A stretch of DNA of 64,000 nucleotides from Kerstersia similis (lineage in GTDB: Bacteria; Pseudomonadota; Gammaproteobacteria; Burkholderiales; Burkholderiaceae_B): contig NZ_CBCSIQ010000001.1 in NCBI RefSeq assembly GCF_965139615.1, positions 62,001-126,000 of the forward strand, written 5' to 3'. Within the stretch, counting starts at the first letter, position 1; the number at the start of each line of letters is the position of its first letter. Both the position numbers and the translations under genes were made by a program. This document shows positions 37,379 through 47,700 of this stretch, in pieces. Below the pieces are notes generated by a model. That model had not been told where the DNA came from. It saw nothing but the letters and a program-made list of their open reading frames with translations, and did not search any database.

Positions 37379-38866
37379 TCATGCCTGCGCGGGCGCCGGT
37401 ATGCGCATCCGCAGCAGCCCGGCAAGCGCCAGCAGGCTGGCGAGACCGGCGCCCAGCATGGCCAGATGGAAGCCGCTGGTCATGGCGGCGGTGTAGCTGT
37501 CCGCCAGCTGCGCGGCCAGCCCGGCAGGGAACCGATGCTGCGTAATGACCTGTTGCGCCAGGGCGCTTGCGTCAGGCAAGCCTGCCTTGGCCGCGCGCAA
37601 CGCGAGTTGCCGGGTGGCATCGCTGCTCATGAGCGCACCGAGCAAGGCAATGCCCAGCGTCATGCCAGCCTGGCGCAGCGCATTCATGGTGGCCGAGACA
37701 GAGCCCGCCTGTTCCGGCGGGGCCATACCCATGATGACCAGGCTGGTGGCGGGCACGGCCAACCCTGCACCGGCGCCCAGCAAGGCCAGATTCAAACCGA
37801 TGACTCCGTAGGCGGTCGTGGCGTCGCATCCCATCATCGCGAACATGGCGACAGCAATCAGTGCATAGCCGCAAAGCATCAGGGTGCGTACCGACAGCCA
37901 CATGCCCAGGCGCCCGAACAGCATGGAGAGGCAAGCCGTTACGACGAATTGCGGCATCATGCGCCAGCCGGTTTCCACCGGAGACCAGCCGTGGATCTGC
38001 TGCAGGTAGATGGAGAAGAAAAAGAGGCTGCTGTAATAGGCGAAGCCCAGCATGAATGAGGCGTTGTTGGCCAGGACGAAAGCCGTGTGGCGGAACAGGG
38101 CCAAAGGCAACAGAGGTCGTGCGACACGCCGTTCCACGAGGATGAACAGAACGAAACCGGCCAGCGCCAGGCCCAGCGTCAGCAAGGTCAATGGCGTGAG
38201 GAATCCGGTTTCTCCAGCCTGGATCAGGCCGTAGGCCAAGGCGCCCAGCGCGATGACGCTCAATGCCTGGCCCCAGGGGTCGCGGGCGGCATGGTCGGGA
38301 AAACGACGTTCCGGAATGCCCCAGGCTCCCAGGGCAACCGCCAGCAGGCCTAGCGGCAGGTTGATGAGGAAAATGCTTTGCCAGCCCAGGCTGTCCAGCA
38401 GCAATCCGCCCAGTAGCGGCCCGAGAATCAAGGCCAGGGCCGAGAAGGCAGACCAGCCGCCGATAGCGCTGGCGCGCGCCTTGGGCTCCGGGAAAATATG
38501 CGTGAGGATGGGCAGGGCGCCAGCGATCAGCAGGGCCGCAGCAACGCCTTGAATGGCACGGCCGGCCAACAGGATGCCTAGATTCGGAGCCAGTCCGCAA
38601 ACGGCAGAGCCTGCCGTGAACAGAATGACGCCGGCCAGCCAGGCGCGTTTGTGGCCGTGGCGGTCAGCGGCCGGGCCGGCAGACAGCATCAATGCGGACA
38701 GGCAGATGGCATAGGCGTTGACGACCCACTGCAAGCCGGCAATGTCGGTATGCAAAGCGGTTTGCATGGTGGGCAGCGCCACGTTGACGATGCTGATATC
38801 CAGTGTGGCAAGAAAGGTGCCTAGATAGGCAGCAGCCAATGCGGCACGACGGCGTGCGGTGTTCAT
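37379..38866 (-). CDS. MFS exporter, DHA2 (EmrB/QacA) type
   Basis: 495 residues from ATG 38866 (MNTARRRAALAAAYLGTFLATLDISIVNVALPTMQ). That opening, with the helix 1 Asp and the ALPTM segment, is the clearest EmrB/QacA signature in the window. LQWVVNAYAICLSALMLSAGPAADRHGHKR gives motif A, and GWQSIFLINLPLG follows motif C. Fourteen helices, inner membrane, proton antiport of hydrophobic toxic compounds. There is no EmrA partner next to it, so it may work alone like QacA. A TetR gene is divergent 257 bases away with a palindromic operator between. Confidence 0.92.
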   Translation of the reverse strand: MNTARRRAALAAAYLGTFLATLDISIVNVALPTMQTALHTDIAGLQWVVNAYAICLSALMLSAGPAADRHGHKRAWLAGVILFTAGSAVCGLAPNLGILLAGRAIQGVAAALLIAGALPILTHIFPEPKARASAIGGWSAFSALALILGPLLGGLLLDSLGWQSIFLINLPLGLLAVALGAWGIPERRFPDHAARDPWGQALSVIALGALAYGLIQAGETGFLTPLTLLTLGLALAGFVLFILVERRVARPLLPLALFRHTAFVLANNASFMLGFAYYSSLFFFSIYLQQIHGWSPVETGWRMMPQFVVTACLSMLFGRLGMWLSVRTLMLCGYALIAVAMFAMMGCDATTAYGVIGLNLALLGAGAGLAVPATSLVIMGMAPPEQAGSVSATMNALRQAGMTLGIALLGALMSSDATRQLALRAAKAGLPDASALAQQVITQHRFPAGLAAQLADSYTAAMTSGFHLAMLGAGLASLLALAGLLRMRIPAPAQA

Positions 38867-38933
38867 GGTGAGGGATTCCCGTTGCTGGAAATGCGAATTG
38901 TTATCTCGATTCCAATGCATGCTATCAATCGAC

Positions 38934-38946
38934 TGACCGTCGGTCA
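38934..38946. promoter_or_regulatory. TetR-type operator TGACCG-T-CGGTCA
   Basis: Perfect 6-bp arms around a single central base, 68 bases upstream of the MFS start. GACCG/CGGTC dyads are common operators for TetR-family repressors, and a TetR gene is divergent here. Confidence 0.65.
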
Positions 38947-39123
38947 ATGAAATGTTCGATTTTTTTTAGGGGCTATGAGAAGATTTCAATTAGACTGCCA
39001 GCGGCTTTTCCGTCCCGTTCTGCTCAGGCTGGGACAGAAAAGCACTGCTGGCTGCCGTCAGGTCTGGCCGTGGTGTCCCCGGCAGTGATATACCGATGAA
39101 CCGCTAACCAAGAGTCGAGAAGG

Positions 39124-39771
39124 ATGACCGTCAATCCTGTGGATCCGCCCGTTCCTGCGACTGTCGTTGCCAAGGCGGCGACGGCGCGAACCAAACCCGC
39201 CGAAGTCCGGTTGGAAGAATTGATGGCGGCCGCTGAAACCCTGTTCCTGGAGAAAGGGGTGGAAGCGACGACGGTGAGTGAAATTGTTGAGAAGGCGCAG
39301 GTGGCCAAGGGCACCTTCTATCATTACTTTTCCTCCAAGAGTGAGATGCTGGAAGCGCTGGAGCGTCGCTATACCCAGCAGTTCCTGGCTAGTCTGGAGC
39401 GCGCGGTGGCGGCCTGCGCCGAGGACGATTGGGCCGGGCGCCTGCGCGCCTGGATTGAGGCCAGCGTCGCGGCGTATGCGCAGACGTACCGCACGCACGA
39501 TATGGTCTATACCAACCATCACCACCTGGATCGTGACAACCCGGCGCGCAACGCCATCCTGGCCCAGCTGCTGCACATCGTCGAGGGCGGGGCGGCAGCA
39601 GGCGTCTGGGCTGCGCCCAGGCCGCGTATGGTCGCGCTGCTGATCTATGCTGGTGTGCATGGCGCGACCGATGACCTGATCGCGGCTCGCGCCGCGACGG
39701 TCGAGCCGTTCGCGCAGGACCTGGCCGAACATTGCCTGCGGCTGTTGCCGCCTGAGGGACAGGCAGATTAA
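39124..39771 (+). CDS. TetR-family transcriptional regulator
   Basis: 215 residues. A ~25-residue disordered N-terminal arm rich in Pro, Val and Ala precedes the helix-turn-helix (LEELMAAAETLFLEKGVEATTVSEIVEKAQVAKGTFYHYFSSK). The C-terminal domain is variable. The Shine-Dalgarno GAGAAGG lies directly against ATG 39124, so a slightly later GTG at 39139 is possible. Divergent from the DHA2 exporter, with the TGACCG palindrome in the shared region; the likely role is its repressor. Confidence 0.92.
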   Translation: MTVNPVDPPVPATVVAKAATARTKPAEVRLEELMAAAETLFLEKGVEATTVSEIVEKAQVAKGTFYHYFSSKSEMLEALERRYTQQFLASLERAVAACAEDDWAGRLRAWIEASVAAYAQTYRTHDMVYTNHHHLDRDNPARNAILAQLLHIVEGGAAAGVWAAPRPRMVALLIYAGVHGATDDLIAARAATVEPFAQDLAEHCLRLLPPEGQAD

Positions 39772-39995
39772 GGTCGGATCCGCTGGCGGGACGGTTGGCG
39801 TGAAGTGTCCGGCAAGAAACCGGCATGGCCGGCGGGCAGTTCAGACGAGACATCCGGGGGTTTTGACAGGATTTTCCGTGATATCTATGTTTCTGCTGCC
39901 AACCCGCCCGTACAATCGTTCTTTTGAGCGGAAGATGATGGCGCATGCCGGTGCGTCTTTCGCTTTGTCTGCGCATGCCAAGGAGTGATGGGCGC

Positions 39996-41093
39996 ATGAA
40001 TGTCATCGAGTATTACGAACATGCTCTGGCCGAGCGCGGCTACAAGCCTGATGCAGCGCAGCGCACGGCGATAGAGCGCCTGCAACGCTATTACGACGAT
40101 TGGGAAGTCTATCTGAAGCGCGAAAGCGGTCTGTTCGGCCGCTTGTTCCGGCGTCATGAGCCGGCGCCGCGCGGCGTCTATTTCTGGGGCGGCGTGGGGC
40201 GCGGCAAAAGCTTCCTGATGGATGCGTTCTTTGAGACGGCGCCTGTCGAACGCAAGGGACGCCTGCATTTCCATGAGTTCATGCGCGGTGTCCACAAAGA
40301 GCTGGAATCCGTCAAAGGCATGGAGGATCCGCTCGACGAAGTGGCGCGCCGTGTCGCCGACAAATACCAGCTGATCTGCTTCGACGAGTTCCATGTCTCG
40401 GACGTAGCCGACGCCATGATCCTCTACCGGCTGCTGCTCAAGCTGTTCGAGTATGGCGTGTCCTTCATCATGACCTCCAATTACGAGCCTTCCACCTTGT
40501 ATCCCGAGGGCCTGCACCGCGACCGGATCCTGCCTGCCATCGCCTTGATCCAGGATCGGATGGACATCATGAACGTCGATACCGGCGTGGACTATCGCCA
40601 GCGTGCGCTGGAGCAGGTCGATTGTTATTACACGCCGCTCGGGCCGCAGGCCGATGCCCATATGGAGCGTGCCTTTGCGCACTTCGCCCACACGCCGCGG
40701 CAGGAGCCGCCGGTGCTGGAGGTGGAGCATAGGGAACTGCGGGCAGTCCGCCTGGCGGAAGACGTCGTGTGGTTTGATTTCAAGACGCTGTGCGACGGTC
40801 CGCGTTCTCAGAATGATTACCTGGCACTGGCCGCCCGTTTCGAGGCGGTGCTTTTGTCCGATGTGCCGCGCATGACTGCGCGGGATGCGTCTGCCGCGCG
40901 GCGGTTTACCTGGTTGATCGACGTGCTGTACGACCACAAGGTGAAACTGGTCATGTCGGCGGAGTGCGAGGCCGAGCAGCTGTACGTAGATGGCCCCATG
41001 GCCAACGAGTTTCACCGTACGGTATCGCGTATCGTGGAAATGCAGTCGCGTGAGTACCTGGAGAGCGAGCGCCGCATGGTGTCCGCGCTGTAA
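39996..41093 (+). CDS. zapE: Cell division ATPase ZapE (AFG1 family)
   Basis: 365 residues from ATG 39996 with AGGAG 10 bases upstream. Walker A is GGVGRGKS (residues 65-72), Walker B is LICFDEFHVSD, and TSNYEPSTLYPEGLHRDR is the family block after it. ZapE/AFG1 proteins are P-loop ATPases that act at the Z-ring in bacteria and in protein quality control in mitochondria. In several Burkholderiales this gene follows lpd of the odh operon; here a block of about 6 kb with exporters and regulators separates them. Confidence 0.95.
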   Translation: MNVIEYYEHALAERGYKPDAAQRTAIERLQRYYDDWEVYLKRESGLFGRLFRRHEPAPRGVYFWGGVGRGKSFLMDAFFETAPVERKGRLHFHEFMRGVHKELESVKGMEDPLDEVARRVADKYQLICFDEFHVSDVADAMILYRLLLKLFEYGVSFIMTSNYEPSTLYPEGLHRDRILPAIALIQDRMDIMNVDTGVDYRQRALEQVDCYYTPLGPQADAHMERAFAHFAHTPRQEPPVLEVEHRELRAVRLAEDVVWFDFKTLCDGPRSQNDYLALAARFEAVLLSDVPRMTARDASAARRFTWLIDVLYDHKVKLVMSAECEAEQLYVDGPMANEFHRTVSRIVEMQSREYLESERRMVSAL

Positions 41094-41100
41094 ACCTCAC

Positions 41101-41119
41101 GGCCGGGGGCTGCCCGGCC
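41101..41119 (+). other. Small GC hairpin after zapE
   Basis: GGCCGGG / CCCGGCC with a 5-base loop, 8 bases past the zapE stop. A weak T-rich stretch follows later, so terminator function is possible but unproven. Confidence 0.35.
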
Positions 41120-41270
41120 GGTACTGCCTGCTTTTCGTGTCATGGCGGGCAAGGGCGGGCGGCTTGTCCTGCGTGCCTGCGATGAGCCGCGTTACACTTG
41201 AGCCGTTAATCCGTGTTGCGCAGGTCTTGCGCAGCCGGGTTCCGTTCAGCCTTGCTTTCCTCCCGATACC

Positions 41271-42620
41271 ATGACTACGCGTGTACTGACAGGCATTACC
41301 ACCACCGGCATTCCCCATCTGGGCAATTACGCGGGCGCCATCCGCCCGGCGATCAGCGCCAGCACCGAGCCGGATGTCGATGCCTATTTCTTCCTGGCCG
41401 ACTTCCACGCCTTGATCAAGTGCGATGATCCCGAGCGTATTGCGCGTTCGCGTCTGGAAATTGCAGCGACCTGGCTGGCCGCAGGGCTGGATACCGAGCG
41501 CGTCACGTTCTATCGTCAGTCCGATATTCCGGAAATTCCGGAACTGTCGTGGCTGCTGACCTGCGTGACATCCAAGGGCCTGATGAACCGCGCGCATGCC
41601 TACAAGGCGGCTGTGGATCAGAACCTGGCCCGCGACGCAGAGGCTGATGATGGCATCACCATGGGCCTGTTTTCCTATCCGGTGCTGATGGCGGCCGATA
41701 TCCTGATGTTCAATGCCCATCGCGTGCCGGTGGGGCGTGACCAGATCCAGCATTTGGAAATGGCCCGCGATATCGCGCAGCGCTTCAATCATCTGTACGG
41801 CCAGGGCAAGGATCTGTTCGTGCTGCCGGCCGTCGAGATCGCCGAAGAAGTCGCGACCTTGCCGGGCCTGGATGGCCGCAAGATGTCCAAGAGCTACGAC
41901 AACACCATTCCCTTGTTTGCGGGCGGTGCACGTGCCTTGCAGGATGCCGTCATGCGCATCGTGACCGACTCGCGTGAGCCGGGCGAAGCCAAGGACCCGG
42001 ATGCATCGCATCTGTTCACGCTCTATCGCGCCTTCGGCAGCGCCGAGGAAACGGCAGTGTTCCGCCAGCAACTGCTCGACGGCATGGGCTGGGGCGATGC
42101 CAAGAAGGCATTTCTGGTCTTGCTGGAACGCTTGCTGGCGCCCATGCGCGAGCGTTATGAGGCACTGATCGCAAGGCCGGATGATATCGAGGACATCCTG
42201 CTGGCGGGTGCCCGCAAGGCGCGTCAGGAATCCGTTCCTGCACTGGAAACCTTGCGTGCCGCCGTGGGGCTGCGCAGCCTGAAGACAGCGGTGGCACCGG
42301 TGGCGAACAAGGAAGAAAGCGCTGTCGCGCCAAAGCCGCCGCGCTTTGTGAGTTTCCGTGACGAGGATGGCGCGTTCCGCTTCCGTTTGCTGAGCGGCAA
42401 TGGCGAGGAGCTGCTGCTGTCGCGCGTGTTTGCCAATCCTAAGGATATCGGTGCGGTCACGCGCCGCCTGGTGGCAGAGCCGGATAATGTGTCCATTGCT
42501 TTCGTCGATGGCGCCTGGGTGGTATCGCTGGATGGCGCAGCGCTGGCCACCGGGGGCCAGGATGTGGCGGGTTTCGACGAGCGCCTGCGCTGGGAACTGG
42601 AAGTCTTGAAACAGGCCTGA
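41271..42620 (+). CDS. trpS: Tryptophanyl-tRNA synthetase with C-terminal extension
   Basis: 449 residues versus about 335 in E. coli. The class I core is normal: HIGH-like TTGIPHLGNYAG near 11-22, GRDQIQHLEMARDIA, and KMSKS at 204-208. It charges tRNA-Trp with tryptophan. After about residue 335 a Lys/Glu/Pro-rich linker leads to a ~75-residue domain (RFVSFRDEDGAFRFRLLSGNGEELLLS) that resembles the DUF1508/YegP fold by its FR-D-DG-FRFRL-NGE pattern, then a C-terminal helix. Such extended TrpS forms occur in betaproteobacteria; the role of the extra domain is not known to me. No Shine-Dalgarno is obvious. Confidence 0.95.
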   Translation: MTTRVLTGITTTGIPHLGNYAGAIRPAISASTEPDVDAYFFLADFHALIKCDDPERIARSRLEIAATWLAAGLDTERVTFYRQSDIPEIPELSWLLTCVTSKGLMNRAHAYKAAVDQNLARDAEADDGITMGLFSYPVLMAADILMFNAHRVPVGRDQIQHLEMARDIAQRFNHLYGQGKDLFVLPAVEIAEEVATLPGLDGRKMSKSYDNTIPLFAGGARALQDAVMRIVTDSREPGEAKDPDASHLFTLYRAFGSAEETAVFRQQLLDGMGWGDAKKAFLVLLERLLAPMRERYEALIARPDDIEDILLAGARKARQESVPALETLRAAVGLRSLKTAVAPVANKEESAVAPKPPRFVSFRDEDGAFRFRLLSGNGEELLLSRVFANPKDIGAVTRRLVAEPDNVSIAFVDGAWVVSLDGAALATGGQDVAGFDERLRWELEVLKQA

Positions 42621-42630
42621 TGGTCCTCTG

Positions 42631-42666
42631 TGCTGCCTGCCTGGGCGGCAGCCCAGGCAGGCAGCA
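42631..42666 (+). other. Perfect 16-bp hairpin after trpS
   Basis: The arms 42631-42646 and 42651-42666 are exact reverse complements around the loop GGCA, 11 bases after the trpS stop. There is no T-tract. It is the strongest stem in the window and probably shapes the 3' end of the trpS mRNA. Confidence 0.7.
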
Positions 42667-42728
42667 GGAAGCGCTGAACGGGTGTTTCCTGCTGCCGGAT
42701 CCGCATACGCATCCGGGCTCATCTCACC

Positions 42729-43178
42729 ATGATTCTCCCTGAAATTTTTTCAAGTTCTTTGCTTCTACGCTTGCGCATGGGGGTGCTGGTGGCGTTGGCT
42801 GGCCTGTTTGCCACGGCTGGGCAGGCGGCTGAACGCGAGGTCCTGTCCGTGATCCAGACGCCGCCCGAGAGCGAGATCGCCGAGTGGGCTTCCGAGCCCT
42901 CGCTGCATGGCTTGGCGCTGGCGAATCTTGTTGCCAGCAATTGCACTCTCGAAGGCCTGGAGGCGGGTGATGCTGCCCTGCTTGCCGGCACGGCCCAGCA
43001 GGTCGCCAGTCATATGGGCGTGGGCCAGGAAGAATATTTTTCGGTTTATATCGGCAGCGCACTGCGCGAGATGGGGGCCGCTGGTGCTTGCGACACCTAC
43101 GCCGAGAGTACCCGCAGCCTGGTCCTGATCCTGAAGGAGCGGGGCGGGGCTGTTCTCAAGGGTGCAGATCGAGAGTAA
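42729..43178 (+). CDS. Small secreted protein of unknown function
   Basis: 149 residues. The N-terminus is a signal peptide: LRLRMGVLVALAGLFATAGQAA with a likely cleavage after GQAA near residue 34. An internal ATG at 42777 would give a shorter but still complete signal. The mature part (~115 residues) is acidic and mostly helical, with two cysteines (NCTLEGL and GACDTY) that could form a disulfide in the periplasm. I do not recognise the family. It follows trpS by 108 bases with a strong hairpin between and is convergent with an RND channel gene. Confidence 0.65.
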   Translation: MILPEIFSSSLLLRLRMGVLVALAGLFATAGQAAEREVLSVIQTPPESEIAEWASEPSLHGLALANLVASNCTLEGLEAGDAALLAGTAQQVASHMGVGQEEYFSVYIGSALREMGAAGACDTYAESTRSLVLILKERGGAVLKGADRE

Positions 43179-43262
43179 GACCGGCGCAGGCGCGCGGCGG
43201 CGCATCCCGCTCAGCCCGTGGTGACGCGGCAGGGCGGGACGCGCTCCTGGCCCGTCTCCGGG

Positions 43263-44729
43263 TCAGGGGGTATCTGCAGGCTGCGCGCTGGCTGACGAGG
43301 CCAGCACGGGCGCTGCTTCGTTGCCGGCATCGCCGCCCAGCACCCTGAACAGCGTGATGCGGTTGATGGCTTCCTCCAGCCGCAGGCCAATCAGGCCTTG
43401 GCGTGCGCTGTACAGGCTGCGCTGCGCGGTCAGGGTTTCCAGGTAGCTGTCCACGCCGTTGCGGTAGCGCGCATCGGCGAGGTCGTAGCTGCGCTGGTTG
43501 GCGGCGACCAGTGCCTGCTGGGCATCGAGGCGTTCCGCAATCCGTTGGCGCACGGCCAGCGCATCGGCCGTTTCCCTGAAGGCGGTCTGGATGGCGCGCT
43601 CGTACTGGGCAACGTTGATGTCGCGACTCACGGTGGCGACATCCAGTTCGGCGTGCAAGGCGCCAGCATTGAAAATGGGCAGCGTGATGCTGGGCACGAA
43701 CGACCAGATGCGGTGCCCGCCGCCATCGAACAGATCCGACAATCCCTGGCTGCCTATGCCGGCACCTGCGGTGAGGGAGATGCGGGGGAAAAAGGCGGCG
43801 CGGGCGGCGCCGATATTTGCATTTGCCGCCATTAGCGCATGTTCCGCAGCCTGGACATCCGGGCGTTGCAGGAGCACGGTGGAGGGCAGGCCTGCCGGCA
43901 GCGCGCTCAGGGCGACGGACGCCTGCATGGCGCCGTGTCCGGCATCGGGCAGCAGTCCGGCTGGCACCGGCATGCCTGTCAGCAGGTCCAGCGCATTGCG
44001 GGCCTGGGCCAGATCCGTTTTATAGGTGGAAACATCCACCCTGGCGCTTTCCACGCTGGCTTGCACGGAAGCGAGGTCAACGCCGGAAACCACGCCTTCT
44101 TCATGCATGGCACGGGTCAGTTTCAGGGTGTGCTGCTGGCTGGCAAGCGTATCCTGCGCCACAGCCAGGCGCTGCTTGCTGGCGGCTATCTCCAGCCAGG
44201 CGCTTGCTGTTTCGGCCATCAGGCTGAGCTGGGTGCTGCGTTGGGTCTGTTCCGTTGCCAGATAGGTCTCCAGCGCTTGCTGATTGAGACTGCGCAGGCG
44301 TCCGAACAGATCCAGTTCCCAACTGCTCAGGCCGGCCTGCAGAGAGCTGCCGCGGTTGACCTGGGTGCCGTCTTCGCCCGCAACGGCGCGAGATGCGCTG
44401 TGCTGGCCGTTGAGATTGACCGATGGCCAGCTGTCGGCGCGCTGGATGCGGTACTGCGCGCGCGCCTTTTCAATATTGAGCAGGGCCACGCGCAGGTCGC
44501 GGTTGTTGGCCAGGGCAAGCTCGATGACCTGGCGTAGTTGCGGGTCAGCGAAAACCGCGCGCCAGGCGAGAGGTGCGTAGGCGGCCGCCGGGTTGGCGGT
44601 GCCGTCCAGGCTGGCGGGAACCGGCGGCTGCGGACGTTCGTAATCGGGCGCCAGCGTGGTGCAGCCGGCCAGGGCGAACAACAACGCGGCAAGCCCCAGG
44701 CGGCGCAGAGGATAGGGAGAGGCAGACAT
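43263..44729 (-). CDS. Outer-membrane efflux channel lipoprotein (NodT/OprM family) of the second RND pump
   Basis: 488 residues. A signal with lipobox LAGC (Cys23) is followed by TTLAPDYERPQPPVP, as in OprM. It has the two efflux repeats: LLNIEKARAQYRIQRADSWPSVNL and HALMAANANIGAARAAFFPRISL. Its start overlaps the permease stop by one base (TGATG), so it is translationally coupled and last in the adaptor-permease-channel operon. It is a second, different copy of the channel type found at 11399-12922. Confidence 0.93.
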   Translation of the reverse strand: MSASPYPLRRLGLAALLFALAGCTTLAPDYERPQPPVPASLDGTANPAAAYAPLAWRAVFADPQLRQVIELALANNRDLRVALLNIEKARAQYRIQRADSWPSVNLNGQHSASRAVAGEDGTQVNRGSSLQAGLSSWELDLFGRLRSLNQQALETYLATEQTQRSTQLSLMAETASAWLEIAASKQRLAVAQDTLASQQHTLKLTRAMHEEGVVSGVDLASVQASVESARVDVSTYKTDLAQARNALDLLTGMPVPAGLLPDAGHGAMQASVALSALPAGLPSTVLLQRPDVQAAEHALMAANANIGAARAAFFPRISLTAGAGIGSQGLSDLFDGGGHRIWSFVPSITLPIFNAGALHAELDVATVSRDINVAQYERAIQTAFRETADALAVRQRIAERLDAQQALVAANQRSYDLADARYRNGVDSYLETLTAQRSLYSARQGLIGLRLEEAINRITLFRVLGGDAGNEAAPVLASSASAQPADTP

Positions 44730-47700
44730 CAGCTTGGATCCTCATCATGGCGCGTGACGCGCTTGCGCCCAGGCATCAGGCTGCGCACGATGACATAGAA
44801 CAGCGGTACGAAGAAAATGCCCAGCAGGGTGGAGACCAGGGTGCCGCCGAACACGCCGGTGCCTAGCGAGTGGCGTCCGCCGGCGCCGGCCCCGGAACTG
44901 ATCACCAGCGGGAAAACGCCCAGCAGGAAGGCCAGCGAAGTCATGATGATGGGGCGCAGGCGCATTCGGGATGCGTGTAGCGTTGCGTCTATCAGGTTCA
45001 TGCCCCGGCTTTCCAGATCCCGGGCAAACTCCACGATCAGGATACCGTTCTTGGCGGCCAGGCCGACCGTAGCCAGCAGCCCGACCTGGAAGTAAACGTC
45101 ATTGGCCAGGCCGCGCGAATAGGTCAGCAGCAGCGCTCCCACGATACCGATGGGCACGGCCAGCATGACGGAAAACGGAATCGACCAGCTTTCATAAAGC
45201 GCCGCCAGGCACAGGAAAACGAACAGCAGCGAGACGGCATAGAGCAGCGGCGCCTGTGCGCCGGAGATCTGTTCCTGGTAAGACAGGCCTGACCAGGCGT
45301 AGCCGATGCCGGCCGGCAAGCGGGAGACCAGGCTGGCGATTTCGGTCATGGCCGTGCCGGAACTGACGCCGGGCGCAGGCTCGCCGGTAATTTCCAACGC
45401 GGCTGAACCGTTGAAGCGCGCCAGCGCGGCGGGCGCCTGGCTCCAGTCATTGGTCGAGAAGGCGGCGAACGACACCATTTCCCCGTTGCTGTTGCGTACC
45501 CACCAGCGGTTGATGTCCTGCGGCAACATGCGGGATTCCGCCTCGCCTTGCACATAGACCTTCTTGATACGCCCGCGATTGATGAAGTCGTTGACGTAGG
45601 AGCCGCCCATGGCGATGGAGAGCGTATTGTTGATGTCCACCAGCGAGACATCCAGCGCCGCCGCCCGGGCATCGTCGATCTTGATATCGAACGAGGGGGA
45701 ATCTTCCTGGCCGCCATAACGGACATTGATGAGATTCGGGTTATCGGCCGCCAGGCGCAGCAACTCATTCTTGGCATCGACCAGCGCGTCATGCCCGACG
45801 CCGCCCAGATCCTGCAATTGCAAGGTAAAGCCGGTGCTGCGGCCCATGCCGGGAATACCGGAGGGCGCCATGGCGAAGATCTGTGCGTCCTTGACCTTCG
45901 CCATTTCAGCGGAAATGCGCCGGCCGATTTCCTGGGCATTGGCCTGGCGTTCAGACCAATCCTTGAGTTTGACGAAGGCCATGCCGACGTTCTGGCCGTT
46001 GCCGCTGTAACTGAAGCCGGAAATGGCCATGACGGACTGGATCTCCGGCTGGCTCAGGGCGTAATCGGTCAGTTTGCCCATGGTTTCGACCGTGACTTCC
46101 TGCGTGGTGCCGGGGTTCAGCTTGACCTGCACCATCAGGATGCCTTGATCCTCTTCCGGGAGAAACGAGGTCGGCAGGCGCCAGAACAGCAAGGCCATCA
46201 CGGCCAGCAGCAGCACATAGACGAACAAGGAGGCCAGCCGATGCGTGATGACCCGGCGCACCCCGTGCTGGTAGCGCGTGGCGCTGCGGTCGAAGGCATG
46301 ATTGAACCAGCCGAAGAAGCGGCCCAACGGGCCGCGCCGGCTGGCATGGGCGCTGGCGGGCAGCGGCTTCAGAAAGCTGGCGCACAGGGCTGGCGTCAGC
46401 GTCATGGCGACCAGTACCGAAAGAATCATGGATGCCGCGATCGTGACCGAGAACTGGCGGTAAATCATGCCGGTTGCACCGCCAAAGAAGGCCATGGGCA
46501 GGAACACTGCAGTCAGGACCAGGGCGATCCCAACCAGGGCGCCGGTGATCTGGCCCATGGATTTGCGCGTGGCTTCGCGGGGCGACAGGCCTTCTGTGAT
46601 CATCACCCGTTCGACGTTCTCCACCACGACAATGGCGTCGTCCACCAGCAGGCCGATGGCCAGAACCATGCCGAACATGCTCAGTGTATTGATGGAGTAG
46701 CCCAGCGCGGCCAGAACCCCGAAGGTTCCCAGCAGCACGATGGGCACGGCAATGGCCGGGATCAGGGTGGCGCGCCAGTTCTGCAGGAACAGGTACATGA
46801 TCAGCACCACCAGGACGATGGCTTCGATCAGGGTCTTGACGACTTCCTTGATGGAAATCTGCACGAAGGGCGTCGTGTCGTAGGCAACCTGGTAGCTGAG
46901 GCCCGGCGGGAAGAACTCGGACAGTTGCGCGAGTTTTTCCTTGACCGCATGCGAGACATCCAGGGCATTGGCGTCGCTGGCCAGCTCGATGCCCAGGCCG
47001 GCGGATACCTTGCCGTTGAATTGGCTGCTGATGGCATAGCTTTCGCTGCCCAGTTCGACGGTCGCGACATCGGACAGATAGACCGCGCTGCCGTTGGGGG
47101 CAGCCTTGAGAATGATGCGCTCGAACTGTTCAGGCGTTTGCAGGCGGCTGCGCGAACTGATGGTGGCATTCAGGCGTTGCCCCTGGATCGAGGGCAGTGC
47201 GCCCAGGGCACCCGATGAAACGTCGTTGTTCTGTGCCTGGATGGCATTGGAGACATCCGAAGGCATCAGGTTATAGGTGCGCAGCTTGTCCGGATCCAGC
47301 CAGATACGCATGGAATACTTGGATCCCATCACCTGCACATTGCCCACGCCATTGACGCGGCCAATGGGGTCCTGCAACGTCGCCGCCATGTAGTCGGCGA
47401 TATCGGTGCGGTTCATGCTGCCGTCTTCGGAGGTGAAGGCCAGCACCATGAAGATATTGCCTGACGACTTGGTGACGGTGACGCCGGTATCCTGCACCGG
47501 CTCGGGCAGCATGCGTTCCGCCTGTTTCAGCTTGTTCTGCACCTGTACCTGGGCGGTATCCGGGTTGGTGCCCGACTCAAAGGTCAACGAGATCTGCGAG
47601 GTGCCCGACGAACTGCTGGTCGAGGACATGTACATCAGGTTGTCCAGCCCGGTCATCTGCTGCTCGATCACCTGCGTGACGGAGTTTTCCACCGTTTCGG

